From positions 1-64,000 of the forward strand of contig JACKKJ010000004.1 in assembly GCA_024236495.1 (NCBI GenBank): a stretch of DNA of 64,000 nucleotides. Direction: 5' to 3'. A model generated the notes under the pieces. That model had not been told where the DNA came from. It saw nothing but the letters and a program-made list of their open reading frames with translations, and made no database searches. A program made the translations under genes and the position numbers. Every line of letters begins with the position of its first letter. The first letter of the stretch is position 1. Source of the DNA: Paracoccaceae bacterium (GTDB lineage Bacteria; Pseudomonadota; Alphaproteobacteria; Rhodobacterales; Rhodobacteraceae). This document shows positions 19,704 to 29,015 of this stretch, piece by piece.

Positions 19704-20147
19704 ATGAAACCAGTACGGACTTTGATTCTGATCGCCGATGATGTCACTGCGCGGTTCGTCGTGAACGAGGGCGTGGGCAAGGGGCTACGCGAAGAATGCG
19801 TGCTTTCGGTCAGCCAGTTCGCGCAGGACCAGGTCGCATTCGAAGACCGTCCGGGACGGGGTTCGGGCGGGGCAGGTGGGCGTCATGGCTATGAGACCGG
19901 GGCGACGGCCGACGACATGGGGCGCGCCAGGTTCGCGCGCCATGTGTCCGAGGCGCTTGACCAGGAATGGCGCGCGCTGTCGCCTGACCGGCTGATCCTT
20001 GTTGCGCCGCCCAAGATGCTGGGCGTCCTTCGCGGCGCCCTTGGCCCCGAACCGCGTGCCGCCCTTCTTGCGGACCTGGCGAAGGATCTGGTCAAGGTCT
20101 CGCTCGTCGAACTTGCAGGGCATCTGGAACCGGTCATCGTTGCCTGA
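19704..20147 (+). CDS. Host-attachment family protein
   Basis: A 147-aa protein resembling the family annotated as 'protein required for attachment to host cells', first noted in Agrobacterium: N-terminal ILIADDVTARFV, a central FEDRPGRGSGGAGGRHGYE linker, then FARHVSEAL and LILVAPPKMLGVLR. No signal peptide is seen, so a direct adhesion role is doubtful; its biochemistry is unknown. Start ATG 19704 (MKPVRT) is chosen because upstream sequence is not family-like. An FNR-like box upstream suggests oxygen-regulated expression. Confidence 0.82.
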   Translation: MKPVRTLILIADDVTARFVVNEGVGKGLREECVLSVSQFAQDQVAFEDRPGRGSGGAGGRHGYETGATADDMGRARFARHVSEALDQEWRALSPDRLILVAPPKMLGVLRGALGPEPRAALLADLAKDLVKVSLVELAGHLEPVIVA

Positions 20148-20211
20148 CCAAGGATGGTGGCCGGCCGCGCTGCCGCGTTGAACGCGACGCAATTCCTGCT
20201 AGTGTCGCGCC

Positions 20212-21171
20212 ATGTCCAGACCGGCCGTCGTCATTCACCTTCCCGTCGCTTGCCTGCTTGGGCAGGAACATGTCGCCCCCTATTTCCACAAGCTGCGCGA
20301 CGGGCTGGAGGCGCGGCGGATCCGGGTCGAGATCGAGGCGCTTGAACGCGACGGTTTCATCGACCGGATCGGCCGGGACGAGAACTTCCACATCGTCAAC
20401 CACGGCGATTTCCGGCACCCGCGCGTGCTGAACACCGCTTCGGCCTATATCGCGCCCTTCTGGTATCTCGACCCCGTGGGGATCAGGCGCCATTCCTCGA
20501 TTGCGGCCAAGACCTTCGATCCGGCGGGGATCGACCCTTCCGCCGCCCATGCCTTCTTCAACGCGCTGCGCCGCCGCCGAATCGGCGAACGGACATCGCG
20601 CTATCCACAACCCGAAACGGCGGAGGAAATGCCGAAAGGCGCCATCGCGGTCTTCCTGCAAAAGGGCGATGCCGATACCGGCGCCCATGTCGGCCGCGCC
20701 GCGATGATCGACGCACTTCTGGCGCGCCACGACACCTCGCCCATCGTGATAAAGCCCCATCCGCGCGACACGAGCGACGAGACCGCCGATCTGATCGCCG
20801 CCGCAGCGCGCGATCCCCGGGTGCGGGTGACCGGCGCCAATATCCACGACATCCTTTCCGCCGCGCGTGTCACCGTTACCATCAACTCCGCCGTGGGGCT
20901 GGAAAGCCTGATGCACCGGGTGCCGGTGGTGTTGTGCGGCCCGGCCGATTTCCACCATTCGGCGGTGACGGTGCGCGATGCCTTCGACCTGGACGCCGGG
21001 CTTTCCAGGGCGCGGCTCTGGCCCTGGCACTATGCGGCCTATCTTTACTGGTTTCTCAAGCTGAACTGCGTGAACGCGGGCGCGCCGGACATGATCGACG
21101 ACGTGATCGCGCGGATCGCGGCCACCGGCTACGATACCAGCCGGCTCTTGCCTGGAGGTGCGGCTGCCTAG
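20212..21171 (+). CDS. KpsS/KpsC-like capsule polysaccharide protein
   Basis: A 319-aa cytoplasmic protein. Its C-terminal half carries the pattern of KpsC/KpsS/LpsZ-type glycosyltransferases: SPIVIKPHPRDTSDETA, then VTINSAVGLESLMHRVPVV and a glycine-rich loop (LCGPADFHH). In capsule systems such proteins build the Kdo linker on the lipid acceptor. No other capsule genes are nearby, so involvement in another surface glycan is equally possible. Its stop overlaps the convergent GNAT gene by 4 bp. Confidence 0.7.
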   Translation: MSRPAVVIHLPVACLLGQEHVAPYFHKLRDGLEARRIRVEIEALERDGFIDRIGRDENFHIVNHGDFRHPRVLNTASAYIAPFWYLDPVGIRRHSSIAAKTFDPAGIDPSAAHAFFNALRRRRIGERTSRYPQPETAEEMPKGAIAVFLQKGDADTGAHVGRAAMIDALLARHDTSPIVIKPHPRDTSDETADLIAAAARDPRVRVTGANIHDILSAARVTVTINSAVGLESLMHRVPVVLCGPADFHHSAVTVRDAFDLDAGLSRARLWPWHYAAYLYWFLKLNCVNAGAPDMIDDVIARIAATGYDTSRLLPGGAAA

Positions 21172-21647
21172 CCTCTGCCTAGGTCCAGCTGCAGGATGTG
21201 CTGCGGCCCGGTCCTGCCGCCCTGGTAAAGCGCGCCGGTGTCTCGCCACCCGCCCGCCAGATAGACATGCCGCGCCAGCGGGTTGGTGCAGTTGACGGTC
21301 AGCAGGATCGCGGACTTGCCCGGAAAGACACCGGCCAGATAGGCGGGCAGGGCGGCCATGACGGCCCGCCCGTACCCCTTGCCCTGGTACTGCGCCCCGA
21401 TCAGCATGCCCCTGAGGCCGGGAATGCCCGGCGGGGCGAAGTCGTGCCTTTCGGCATAGTCGCGGTCGGTCTTGAAAAAGCCGACGACCTCCCCCCCGTC
21501 GCGCCGCGCGGCATGGAAGGCGACGCCCGGCACCCGGTCCGTCACCATCTCTGCGATCGGATGGACGAAGATCTCCTGCCCGGCACCGACCAGCAGGTGC
21601 AGGACATCCGCGACCCGGTCATGGGGCAGCGGCGCAAGGGCGATCAC
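21168..21647 (-). CDS. GNAT family N-acetyltransferase
   Basis: A 159-aa acetyltransferase with the acetyl-CoA motif RGMLIGAQYQGKGYG (Q-x-x-G-x-G) and the C-terminal NPLARHVYLAGGW helix. Substrate is unknown. Its start overlaps the last four bases of pepF (ATGA), so it is translationally coupled and co-transcribed with the peptidase. Confidence 0.85.
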   Translation of the reverse strand: MIALAPLPHDRVADVLHLLVGAGQEIFVHPIAEMVTDRVPGVAFHAARRDGGEVVGFFKTDRDYAERHDFAPPGIPGLRGMLIGAQYQGKGYGRAVMAALPAYLAGVFPGKSAILLTVNCTNPLARHVYLAGGWRDTGALYQGGRTGPQHILQLDLGRG

Positions 21648-23470
21648 GCCTCCATCGCCTCCAGCTCGTCGATCATGCCGGCGATCATGGAAAGGCCCTT
21701 GTCCCAGAACTTCGGGTCGGTCGCGTCAAGCCCGAAGGGGGCCAAGAGCTCCTTGTGGTGCTTCGATCCGCCCGCCTTCAGCATGTCGAAATACCTGGCC
21801 TGAAAATCCGGCAACCCCTCTTCGTAGACGGCGTAAAGCGCGTTCACGAGGCCATCGCCAAAGGCATAGGCGTAGACGTAGAAGGGCGAATGGACGAAAT
21901 GCGGGATATAGGCCCAGAAGGTTTCATACCCGTCCATGAATTCGAACGCATCGCCAAGGCTTTCGCCCTGGACGCTCATCCAGAGCGCACCGATATCCTC
22001 GGGCGTCAGTTCGCCTTCGCGCCGCGCCGCGTGCAGCTTGCATTCGAAGTCATAGAAGGCGATCTGGCGGACCACCGTGTTGATCATGTCCTCGACCTTG
22101 CCGGCCAGAAGGACCTTGCGTTCGCTCGCGGTCCTGGCCTGCGCCAGCAGCTTGCGGAAGGTCAGCATCTCTCCGAAAACGCTGGCGGTTTCGGCGACCG
22201 TCAGCGGGGTGGAAGACAGCATCTCCCCCTGGGGGGCGGCCAGCACCTGGTGGACACCGTGCCCAAGCTCATGCGCCAGCGTCATCACGTCGCGCGGCTT
22301 GCCCAGATAGTTCAGCATCACATAGGGATGCACCTCGGTCACGGTCGGGTGGGCGAAGGCGCCGGGTGCCTTGCCGGGTTTCACGCCCGCATCGATCCAG
22401 CCCCGGTCGAAGAAGGGTTCGGCCAGCGCCGCCATTTCGGGGGCAAAGCCCGCATAGGCGTCCATCACGGTCTTGCGCGCCTCGTCCCAGCCGACGATCT
22501 TCTTTTCCTCGATCGGCAGGGGGGCGTTGCGATCCCAGACCTGAAGTTTGTCAAGCCCCATCCACTTCGCCTTCAGCCGGTAATAGCGGTGCGACAGCTT
22601 CGGGTAGGCGGCGACGACGGCGTTCCTGAGCGCCTCGACCACCTCGGGCTCCACATGGTTCGACAGGTGGCGGGCGTATTGCGCGGTCGGCATCTTGCGC
22701 CAGCGGTCCTCGATCTCCTTTTCCTTGGCAAGCGTGTTGTGGACGCGTGCGAAGGTCTTGAGGTGCTTGCCGAACACCTCGGCCAAGGCCCGTGCGCCCG
22801 CCTCGCGACGGTCACGCTCGGGTTCGGACAGAAGGTTCAGCGTGGCTTCCAGGTTCAGGGGTTCCGACACGCCCTCGGGGGCGAAGGTCAGACCGGCCAG
22901 CGTCTCGTCGAAGAGCCGGTTCCAGGCGGCGGCGCCAACCGTCGACTGGTCGTGCAGGAACCGTTCCAGTTCATCCGACAGCTGGTGCGGCTTCATCGCC
23001 CGCATGCGGTCGAAGACCGGCCTGTAGCGCGCGATCTCGGGCGAGGCGGCAAAGACCTCGTCATAGCGCGCATCCTCGATCCGGTTGAATTCGAGGCTGA
23101 AGAACACAAGCGGCGTCGTCATGTCGGTGATGCGGTCCTGGCAATCGGCCATGAACTTCGCCCGCGCCGCGTCGATGGTGTTCTGGTAATAGCGCAGGCC
23201 CGCGAAGGACATGATGCGGCCCGCGACCGTCTCGATCCGCTCATAGCGCCGGATGCAGTCCAGCATCGCGGCCCCGTCAAGCGTCGCAAGCTTGTCCTGG
23301 TAGTCGGCGGCAAAGCTTGCGCAGGCCCCCTCCAGCCAGTCGAGGTCACGCTTGACCTCCGGCGCGTCAGGGGCGGCGTAAAGATCGCTCAGATCCCATT
23401 CCGGCAGATCGCCGAGCCCTCCGGCGGTGGCGTTGGCGTCGAAGACGGGGCGGGGCAGGCGGATCGGCAT
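21644..23470 (-). CDS. pepF: M3 family oligoendopeptidase F
   Basis: A cytoplasmic zinc metallopeptidase that cleaves oligopeptides. The zinc-binding motif TLAHELGHGVHQ is at about residues 393-404, with the third ligand in the following LTVAETASVFGE segment. The 608-aa length and the PepF/M3 fold pattern (YVYAYAFGDGLVNALY near the end) fit the alphaproteobacterial form. ATG 23470 follows AAGGAG at six bases; an upstream ATG at 23500 lacks such a site. The GNAT gene overlaps its stop. Confidence 0.94.
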   Translation of the reverse strand: MPIRLPRPVFDANATAGGLGDLPEWDLSDLYAAPDAPEVKRDLDWLEGACASFAADYQDKLATLDGAAMLDCIRRYERIETVAGRIMSFAGLRYYQNTIDAARAKFMADCQDRITDMTTPLVFFSLEFNRIEDARYDEVFAASPEIARYRPVFDRMRAMKPHQLSDELERFLHDQSTVGAAAWNRLFDETLAGLTFAPEGVSEPLNLEATLNLLSEPERDRREAGARALAEVFGKHLKTFARVHNTLAKEKEIEDRWRKMPTAQYARHLSNHVEPEVVEALRNAVVAAYPKLSHRYYRLKAKWMGLDKLQVWDRNAPLPIEEKKIVGWDEARKTVMDAYAGFAPEMAALAEPFFDRGWIDAGVKPGKAPGAFAHPTVTEVHPYVMLNYLGKPRDVMTLAHELGHGVHQVLAAPQGEMLSSTPLTVAETASVFGEMLTFRKLLAQARTASERKVLLAGKVEDMINTVVRQIAFYDFECKLHAARREGELTPEDIGALWMSVQGESLGDAFEFMDGYETFWAYIPHFVHSPFYVYAYAFGDGLVNALYAVYEEGLPDFQARYFDMLKAGGSKHHKELLAPFGLDATDPKFWDKGLSMIAGMIDELEAMEA

Positions 23471-23610
23471 GGAAGGCTCCTTCGTTCGTCGCCCCGACAA
23501 TGGCCATCCGGGGCCGTATCCGCAAGGGCGGGCGGCGATTTCCGCGCAGCAGTTGCAGCGCCCCGCGCGCGGCCCTAGTGTGGCGCCGCCTGGGGATACG
23601 GAGGACGGCG

Positions 23611-24342
23611 ATGACTTATGGTGTGGGGCTCTTGCTGAGGGACGGAATGGTGCTTCTGTCCGATACCCGCACCAATGCCGGGATCGACCATATCTCCTCC
23701 TACAGGAAGATGTTTCACTTCGCCGTCGCGGGGGAACGGGTCATCTCGATCCTGACGGCGGGCAGCCTGTCGGTGTCCCAGGCCACGATCGCCCGCCTGC
23801 AGGAGGCGATCGAGGATCCCGACGCCACCCCCGAAACCTCGATCCTTCTTGCACCCTCGATGCTCAAGGTCGCCGAGATTGTGGGCGCCACGCTCTGGTC
23901 CGTGCGCGAGGCGATGGACCGGCGGCTGCATACCAACGGCAGTTTCGGCCAGGCGTCGATGATCGTCGCGGGTCAGCGGCTGGGCGGGGTGATGCGGATG
24001 TTCCTTGTCTACCCCGAAGGCAATTTCATCGAGGCGACCGAGGACACGCCGTTCATCCAGATCGGGGAACACAAGTACGGCAAGCCGATCCTCGACCGCA
24101 TCGTACGACCCGAGACATCGCTGTCGGACGGTCAGAAGGCCGTGCTTCTGTCGATGGATTCGACGCTCAGGTCCAACCTGTCGGTGGGGATGCCGCTTGA
24201 TCTTGCGATCATCGAACGCGATGCCTGCCGCGTTACCCACGAACGCCGGATCGAGGCGGGCGACGACGATTTCCGCGCCATGAGCGAGGCGTGGTCCTCT
24301 GTCCTGCGCGACGGGTTCAAGAAGATCACGCTGCTCAGCTGA
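23611..24342 (+). CDS. Anbu (bacterial proteasome-like) N-terminal nucleophile protease
   Basis: A 243-aa protein of the Anbu/BPH branch of the HslV-proteasome family. After removal of Met1 the N-terminus would be Thr2 (TYGVGLLLRDGMVLLSDTRT), matching the catalytic threonine and the SDTR loop; the RKMF segment supplies the usual lysine. Anbu assembles into open helical rings; its physiological substrate is unsettled. It is usually encoded with an alpha-E protein, an ATP-grasp protein and a transglutaminase-like protein. None is adjacent here. GGAGG precedes ATG 23611. Confidence 0.88.
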   Translation: MTYGVGLLLRDGMVLLSDTRTNAGIDHISSYRKMFHFAVAGERVISILTAGSLSVSQATIARLQEAIEDPDATPETSILLAPSMLKVAEIVGATLWSVREAMDRRLHTNGSFGQASMIVAGQRLGGVMRMFLVYPEGNFIEATEDTPFIQIGEHKYGKPILDRIVRPETSLSDGQKAVLLSMDSTLRSNLSVGMPLDLAIIERDACRVTHERRIEAGDDDFRAMSEAWSSVLRDGFKKITLLS

Positions 24343-24346
24343 TCCG

Positions 24347-25294
24347 TCAGCCCGCCGCGCCGGCGAAGGCTTCGCAGACCCGGGTCAGGAACCGGTCGCG
24401 CACCTCGGGCAGTTCCATCATGATCTCGTGCTCGGCGCCGGCGAAAAGATCGAGCCGCCCGTTCGGCCAGCCGGCCATCACCGCATCGATGGCCAGCGTG
24501 TCGACGATGCGTTCGCGGGTGCCGAAGGCGGTGTAGCAGGGCGTTGCCGGGGCAGGCATCGTGCGCAACCGCCGCGTTTCCGCCAGCGCCTCGTTCAGCC
24601 AGTGAAGGGAGGGGCCGCCGAGGCCAAGTTCCGGATGCCTCTGCGTCTGAGTGCGCATGAAGTCCCACATCGCGCGGTCGCGGGTCAGGAAATTGTCCTC
24701 GAACGCGGCTTCAAGCACATAGGTGGCCGCCGATGTTCCCGGCGCATAGCGATGCCCCTGCCGGACCGAACGCGCGGCTGTGGTCAGCGCCAGCGCCGTG
24801 GGCCTGAGAAGCGGATGAATGCGGATGCCCCACATCGGCGCCGAGAAGGCGGCGGCGCGGACCGGCAGGCCCGAATGCAGCGCCCGAAGGCCGATGCAGC
24901 CGCCCATGGAATGACCCAGCAGGAAACGCGGCTCCGGCGCGCCAAGCGCGGACGCCGTCTGCAGCAGCGCCGCCACATCGGTCTGGTAGTCCACGAATTC
25001 GTGGACATGACCGCTCATCGGGTCGGCGAGGATCCGGTCGGAAAGACCTTGTCCGCGCCAGTCGATGATCAGGCAGGCGTGCCCCGCGCCGGTCAGGCGG
25101 GTCAGGGCGGGGCCGTATTTCTCGATATACTCCGACCGCCCCGGAAAGATCAGGACGGTTCCGTTGCGCTCGCCGGTTTCCCCGCCGCGCCAGTAGCCGA
25201 TCCGCAGCCGGACGCCGTCGGCGGCCGTCGCCCAGACAGTCCGCCCGCCCGCGGGGGCTTCGGCGATATCGGCGAAGAAGGGCGCGGGTTCCAT
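24347..25294 (-). CDS. Alpha/beta hydrolase, lysophospholipase/monoglyceride lipase type
   Basis: A 315-aa hydrolase of the PldB-like type: strand-turn GTVLIFPGRSEYIEKYGP, DWRGQGLSDR, nucleophile elbow LLGHSMGGC and the terminal histidine in GAEHEIMME. It has no signal peptide. It is the second gene of a two-gene operon behind an SCP2 sterol-carrier-like protein (two-base gap), consistent with lipid handling. Actual substrate not determinable. Confidence 0.86.
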   Translation of the reverse strand: MEPAPFFADIAEAPAGGRTVWATAADGVRLRIGYWRGGETGERNGTVLIFPGRSEYIEKYGPALTRLTGAGHACLIIDWRGQGLSDRILADPMSGHVHEFVDYQTDVAALLQTASALGAPEPRFLLGHSMGGCIGLRALHSGLPVRAAAFSAPMWGIRIHPLLRPTALALTTAARSVRQGHRYAPGTSAATYVLEAAFEDNFLTRDRAMWDFMRTQTQRHPELGLGGPSLHWLNEALAETRRLRTMPAPATPCYTAFGTRERIVDTLAIDAVMAGWPNGRLDLFAGAEHEIMMELPEVRDRFLTRVCEAFAGAAG

Positions 25295-25296
25295 CC

Positions 25297-25584
25297 TCAG
25301 GCGAGGGCCGACCCGAGTTGCATGGCAAGGCCCATGTTGCCGTCCACCGTCAGCTTTCCGGTCATGAAGGCGGCGGTCGGGTTCACGTCGCCCTCCAGCA
25401 TGCCGCGGAAGGTATCAAGGCTCGCGGTCAGCGTCACGTCGGCCTCCTCGTCGCCTGCGCGGGCGCCCGCGCCATCGACCATGATCGCGCCCTCGCCCTC
25501 GATCACGAACTTGGCCACGCCGGAAAACCCGCCGCCCAGTTTTCCGTTCAGCGCTTCGACCGCGGCAGAAATCACGTCGCTCAT
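25297..25584 (-). CDS. SCP2 sterol-binding domain protein
   Basis: A 95-aa single SCP2-domain protein: an N-terminal helix (ISAAVEALNGKLGGGF), KFVIEGEGAIMVDG, then ADVTLTASLDTFRGMLEG and PTAAFMTGKLTVDGNMGLAMQLG. These are the typical features of the small bacterial lipid-binding form. ATG 25584 is preceded by GGAGG at six bases. It heads a small operon with the downstream lipase-like hydrolase and is divergent from the TPR protein. Confidence 0.9.
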   Translation of the reverse strand: MSDVISAAVEALNGKLGGGFSGVAKFVIEGEGAIMVDGAGARAGDEEADVTLTASLDTFRGMLEGDVNPTAAFMTGKLTVDGNMGLAMQLGSALA

Positions 25585-25648
25585 CCAATCCTCCAAATGT
25601 GACCGCCGGACCACTCGCATTCCGGCGCGCTTCGGTTACAGTGATCTT

Positions 25649-26209
25649 ATGCGCAATCCACGCCGATATCTCAAACCTATCGCTACGGCAGTTGCCATTC
25701 TGTTGATGGCGGCCGGCGCTGCCCTGCCGCAGGATGCGGACCTGGACCGGCTTTATGGCGAACTTGCCGACCCCGACAACCGCGACTGGGCGCGCGTTCA
25801 GGCCGATATCCTGCGCGAATGGTCCAAATCGGGATCGGCGGCGATGGACCTTTTGCTGCAACGCGGGCAGGACGCGCTCTCGCAGGGCGATTTCGACGCG
25901 GCGATCGAACATCTGACCGCGCTCATCGACCAGGCCCCTGGCTTTGCCGAGGGCTGGAACGCCCGTGCCACCGCCTATTTCCACGCGGGCTATCTTGGCC
26001 CCTCGCTGGTCGACATCCAGCACACGCTCGCGCTCAACCCGCATCATTTCGGCGCTCTTGCGGGTCTTGGCATGATCCTTGAGGCGACCGGCAAGACAGA
26101 TGCCGCCCGGCGCGCCTATGCGGCCTCTCTTGCTATACATCCGCATCAGGACGGGATAAGGCAGGCGCTCGACAGACTTGAGCAGGAAAGCTCGGGGATC
26201 GAGCTTTAG
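25649..26209 (+). CDS. Secreted TPR-repeat protein
   Basis: A 186-aa protein with a signal peptide (about residues 1-27, hydrophobic core AIATAVAILLMAAGAAL) and at least two to three tetratricopeptide repeats (ALSQGDFDAAIEHLTALID; GMILEATGKTDAARRAYAASL), so a periplasmic protein-protein adaptor. ATG 25649 is the start that gives the signal peptide; the much longer open frame upstream is antisense to the lipase and SCP2 genes. The helicase gene follows after 12 bp. Confidence 0.85.
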   Translation: MRNPRRYLKPIATAVAILLMAAGAALPQDADLDRLYGELADPDNRDWARVQADILREWSKSGSAAMDLLLQRGQDALSQGDFDAAIEHLTALIDQAPGFAEGWNARATAYFHAGYLGPSLVDIQHTLALNPHHFGALAGLGMILEATGKTDAARRAYAASLAIHPHQDGIRQALDRLEQESSGIEL

Positions 26210-26221
26210 GAGAGCCGCCCA

Positions 26222-29008
26222 ATGAACGCGCAGGCGAGGGTCGCCGCGGTCCTCGGGCCGACCAATACCGGCAAGACGCATTACGCGATCGAACGGATGC
26301 TGGCGCACCGTACGGGTGTGATCGGCCTTCCCCTCAGGCTACTGGCGCGCGAGGTCTATGACCGCATCGTCGCGCTGCGCGGCCCCTCGGTCGTGGCGCT
26401 GGTGACGGGCGAGGAGCGGATCGTTCCCGAACGCACGCAATACTGGGTCTGCACGACCGAGGCGATGCCACAGGAGATCGGCGCGGATTTCGTCGCGCTG
26501 GATGAAATCCAGCTCTGCGCCGACCCCGAACGCGGCCATATCTTCACAGACCGGCTGATGCGCGCGCGGGGCCTGCACGAAACCCTGCTTCTGGGGTCCG
26601 AGACGATGCGCCCGGCCATCGCCGCGCTGGTGCCGAAGGTGCAGTTCATGCGCCGCGAAAGGTTCTCGACGCTCAGCTACGGCGGGTCGAAGAAGATCAG
26701 CCGCCTGCCGCCGCGGTCGGCCATCGTCAGCTTCTCGGTCGAGAACCTTTACGCCATCGCCGAACTGATCCGTCGCCAGCGGGGCGGCTGTGCCGTCGTC
26801 ATGGGCGCGCTGTCCCCGCGCACCCGCAACGCGCAGGTGGCGCTTTACCAGAACGGCGACGTGGATTTCATCGTCGCCACCGACGCGATCGGCATGGGGC
26901 TGAACCTCGACATCAACCATGTCGCGTTCTCCGCCACGTCGAAATTCGACGGCCGCCGCATGCGATCGCTTTTCCCGCACGAACTGGGTCAGATCGCGGG
27001 CCGCGCGGGACGCTACATGCAGCCGGGCACCTTCGGCGTGACCGGAGAAGCGTCGCCCTTCGACGACGATCTGGTCGATGCGCTTGAGAACCACCGGTTC
27101 CGGCCCATCGACCGCCTGCAATGGCGCAGTGGCGATCTGGAGTTCGGCACGACCGACCGGCTGATCGCCGCGCTCGAAACCTCGCCCGCGAACGAATGGC
27201 TGATCCGCGGCCGCGAGGCCGACGACCTGCGCGCGCTGAAGGCGCTTGCGGCGCTGCCCGATATCCGCGATCGCGTCCAGGGGCCGCGCGATGTGCGGCT
27301 CTTGTGGGATGTCTGCCGGATCCCCGATTTCCGCTCGATCTCGACAGGCGAGCATGTCTCGCTTCTGGACCGGATCTTCGGCTTTCTCCAGGACCGGGGC
27401 CATGTCCCCTCCGACTGGCTTGCCCAGCAGATTGCGCGCATCGATCGCACGCAGGGCGACATCGACACGTTGTCGAAACGCCTGGCGTATATCCGCACCT
27501 GGACCTATATCGCGCAACGCTCGGGCTGGGTCGATGATGAATCCCATTGGCGCGGCGAAACGCGCGCTGTAGAAGACCGCCTGTCGGATGCGCTCCACGG
27601 CGCGTTGACGCAAAGATTTGTGGACCGGCGGACCAGCGTGCTGCTTCGCCGGCTCAAGCAGAAGGAGAGCCTTGTGGCCGAGGTGAACGACAAGGGCGAA
27701 GTGACGGTCGAGGGCGAATTCGTCGGCCGGCTGGAAGGGTTCCGCTTCCGGCAGGATGCGTCGGCAACGCCCGACGAGGCGAAGACGCTGCGCCAGGCCG
27801 CCTACGAGGCGCTTCGGCCCGAGTTTCACTTGCGCGCGGACCGCTTCTACAACGCCCCCGACACCGAGCTTGATTTCACCGAACAGGGCGGCCTGATGTG
27901 GGGCACCTACGCGGTCGGCAAGCTGGTGAAGGGCGCCGATGCGATGAAGCCGCAAGTCGAGGCCTTCGTGGACGAGGAAGCCGGCTTCGATGTCGGCGAA
28001 AAGGTGCGCCGCCGTCTGCAACATTTCATCGACCGCAAAGTCGCGACGCTGTTCGAGCCGCTCTTGAACCTTGGCCGCGACGAGACGTTGACGGGTCTTG
28101 CCCGCGGCTTCGCCTTCCGCCTGGTCGAGAACCTTGGCGTCCTGCCGCGCGAGGGTGTCGCCGACGAAGTCAAGGCGCTGGATCAGGACGCGCGCGGCGC
28201 GCTGCGCAAGCATGGCGTGCGCTTCGGCCAGTATACGATCTTCCAGCCCTTGCTTCTCAAGCCCGCGCCGACCCGGCTGCGGCTTGTGCTGTCGTCGCTG
28301 GCGCAGGGGCTTGACGAATTTCCCGAAAGCCCGCCGCCGGGGCTGGTGACCATTCCGAACCTGCCCGACGTGCCCAAGGGCTACTATACCCTTTCGGGCT
28401 ATCACCCGGCGGGCGCGCGGGCGATCCGGATCGACATGCTGGAACGGCTTGCCGATCTCTTGCGCGCGCAGGACAGCCGCGCCGGATTCGAGGCAAGCGC
28501 CGACATGCTCTCGATCACCGGCATGACGCTTGAGCAATTCGTCGATCTGATGTCCGGCCTTGGCTACAAGGGCGAGCAAGGCGAACGCGAGAAGGTCAGG
28601 ACGGAGGTCACGGCGCCGGCCGAAGGCGAGGGGGCAAACCCCATCCCCGAGGGCGAGGCGGCGATGCAGACCGTCACGGAAACCGAGGTTTTCTATACGT
28701 TTACCTGGGCGCCGAAGCCGCGCGCCCCGCGTCATCCCCGGCCCGAAAAGCGCGGTGAACCGCGTGCCGACCGCGGACCGCGCCCCGACCAGCCGGCCCG
28801 CCGAGACGGCGAGCGTGGCGACCGGGGCGACAGGGGCGGCGACCGGGGCGGCAAGCCCGGCAAGGGCAAGCCCCAGGGACGCCGCGACAAGGACGCGCGG
28901 CGCGACGACAAGCCCCGCAACTTCGAATCGCGCCCGCAGAAGAAGGACCGGATCGACCCGGACAACCCCTTTGCCGCAGCGCTCATGGGGCTCAAGGACA
29001 AGCTCTGA
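26222..29008 (+). CDS. Suv3-like DEAD/H RNA helicase with disordered basic tail
   Basis: A 928-aa helicase. Walker A GPTNTGKTHYA (residues 12-22), Walker B-like ALDEIQLCADPERGH and motif VI QIAGRAGRYMQPG place it in the Suv3 branch, the mitochondrial RNA helicase that acts with a degradative exonuclease. Its middle region is alpha-helical, as in Suv3 C-domains. Residues from about 835 on are a low-complexity tail rich in Arg, Asp and Gly, likely an RNA or protein contact region, closed by a short ordered-looking ending (DNPFAAALMGLKDKL). It is followed after 7 bp by an S4 RNA-binding protein. Confidence 0.93.
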   Translation: MNAQARVAAVLGPTNTGKTHYAIERMLAHRTGVIGLPLRLLAREVYDRIVALRGPSVVALVTGEERIVPERTQYWVCTTEAMPQEIGADFVALDEIQLCADPERGHIFTDRLMRARGLHETLLLGSETMRPAIAALVPKVQFMRRERFSTLSYGGSKKISRLPPRSAIVSFSVENLYAIAELIRRQRGGCAVVMGALSPRTRNAQVALYQNGDVDFIVATDAIGMGLNLDINHVAFSATSKFDGRRMRSLFPHELGQIAGRAGRYMQPGTFGVTGEASPFDDDLVDALENHRFRPIDRLQWRSGDLEFGTTDRLIAALETSPANEWLIRGREADDLRALKALAALPDIRDRVQGPRDVRLLWDVCRIPDFRSISTGEHVSLLDRIFGFLQDRGHVPSDWLAQQIARIDRTQGDIDTLSKRLAYIRTWTYIAQRSGWVDDESHWRGETRAVEDRLSDALHGALTQRFVDRRTSVLLRRLKQKESLVAEVNDKGEVTVEGEFVGRLEGFRFRQDASATPDEAKTLRQAAYEALRPEFHLRADRFYNAPDTELDFTEQGGLMWGTYAVGKLVKGADAMKPQVEAFVDEEAGFDVGEKVRRRLQHFIDRKVATLFEPLLNLGRDETLTGLARGFAFRLVENLGVLPREGVADEVKALDQDARGALRKHGVRFGQYTIFQPLLLKPAPTRLRLVLSSLAQGLDEFPESPPPGLVTIPNLPDVPKGYYTLSGYHPAGARAIRIDMLERLADLLRAQDSRAGFEASADMLSITGMTLEQFVDLMSGLGYKGEQGEREKVRTEVTAPAEGEGANPIPEGEAAMQTVTETEVFYTFTWAPKPRAPRHPRPEKRGEPRADRGPRPDQPARRDGERGDRGDRGGDRGGKPGKGKPQGRRDKDARRDDKPRNFESRPQKKDRIDPDNPFAAALMGLKDKL

Positions 29009-29015
29009 CGCGCCC

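Noticed and set aside
24428..25648. Long N-terminal extension of the TPR protein
   Set aside because: It runs antisense through the lipase and SCP2 genes; the signal peptide begins at ATG 25649.
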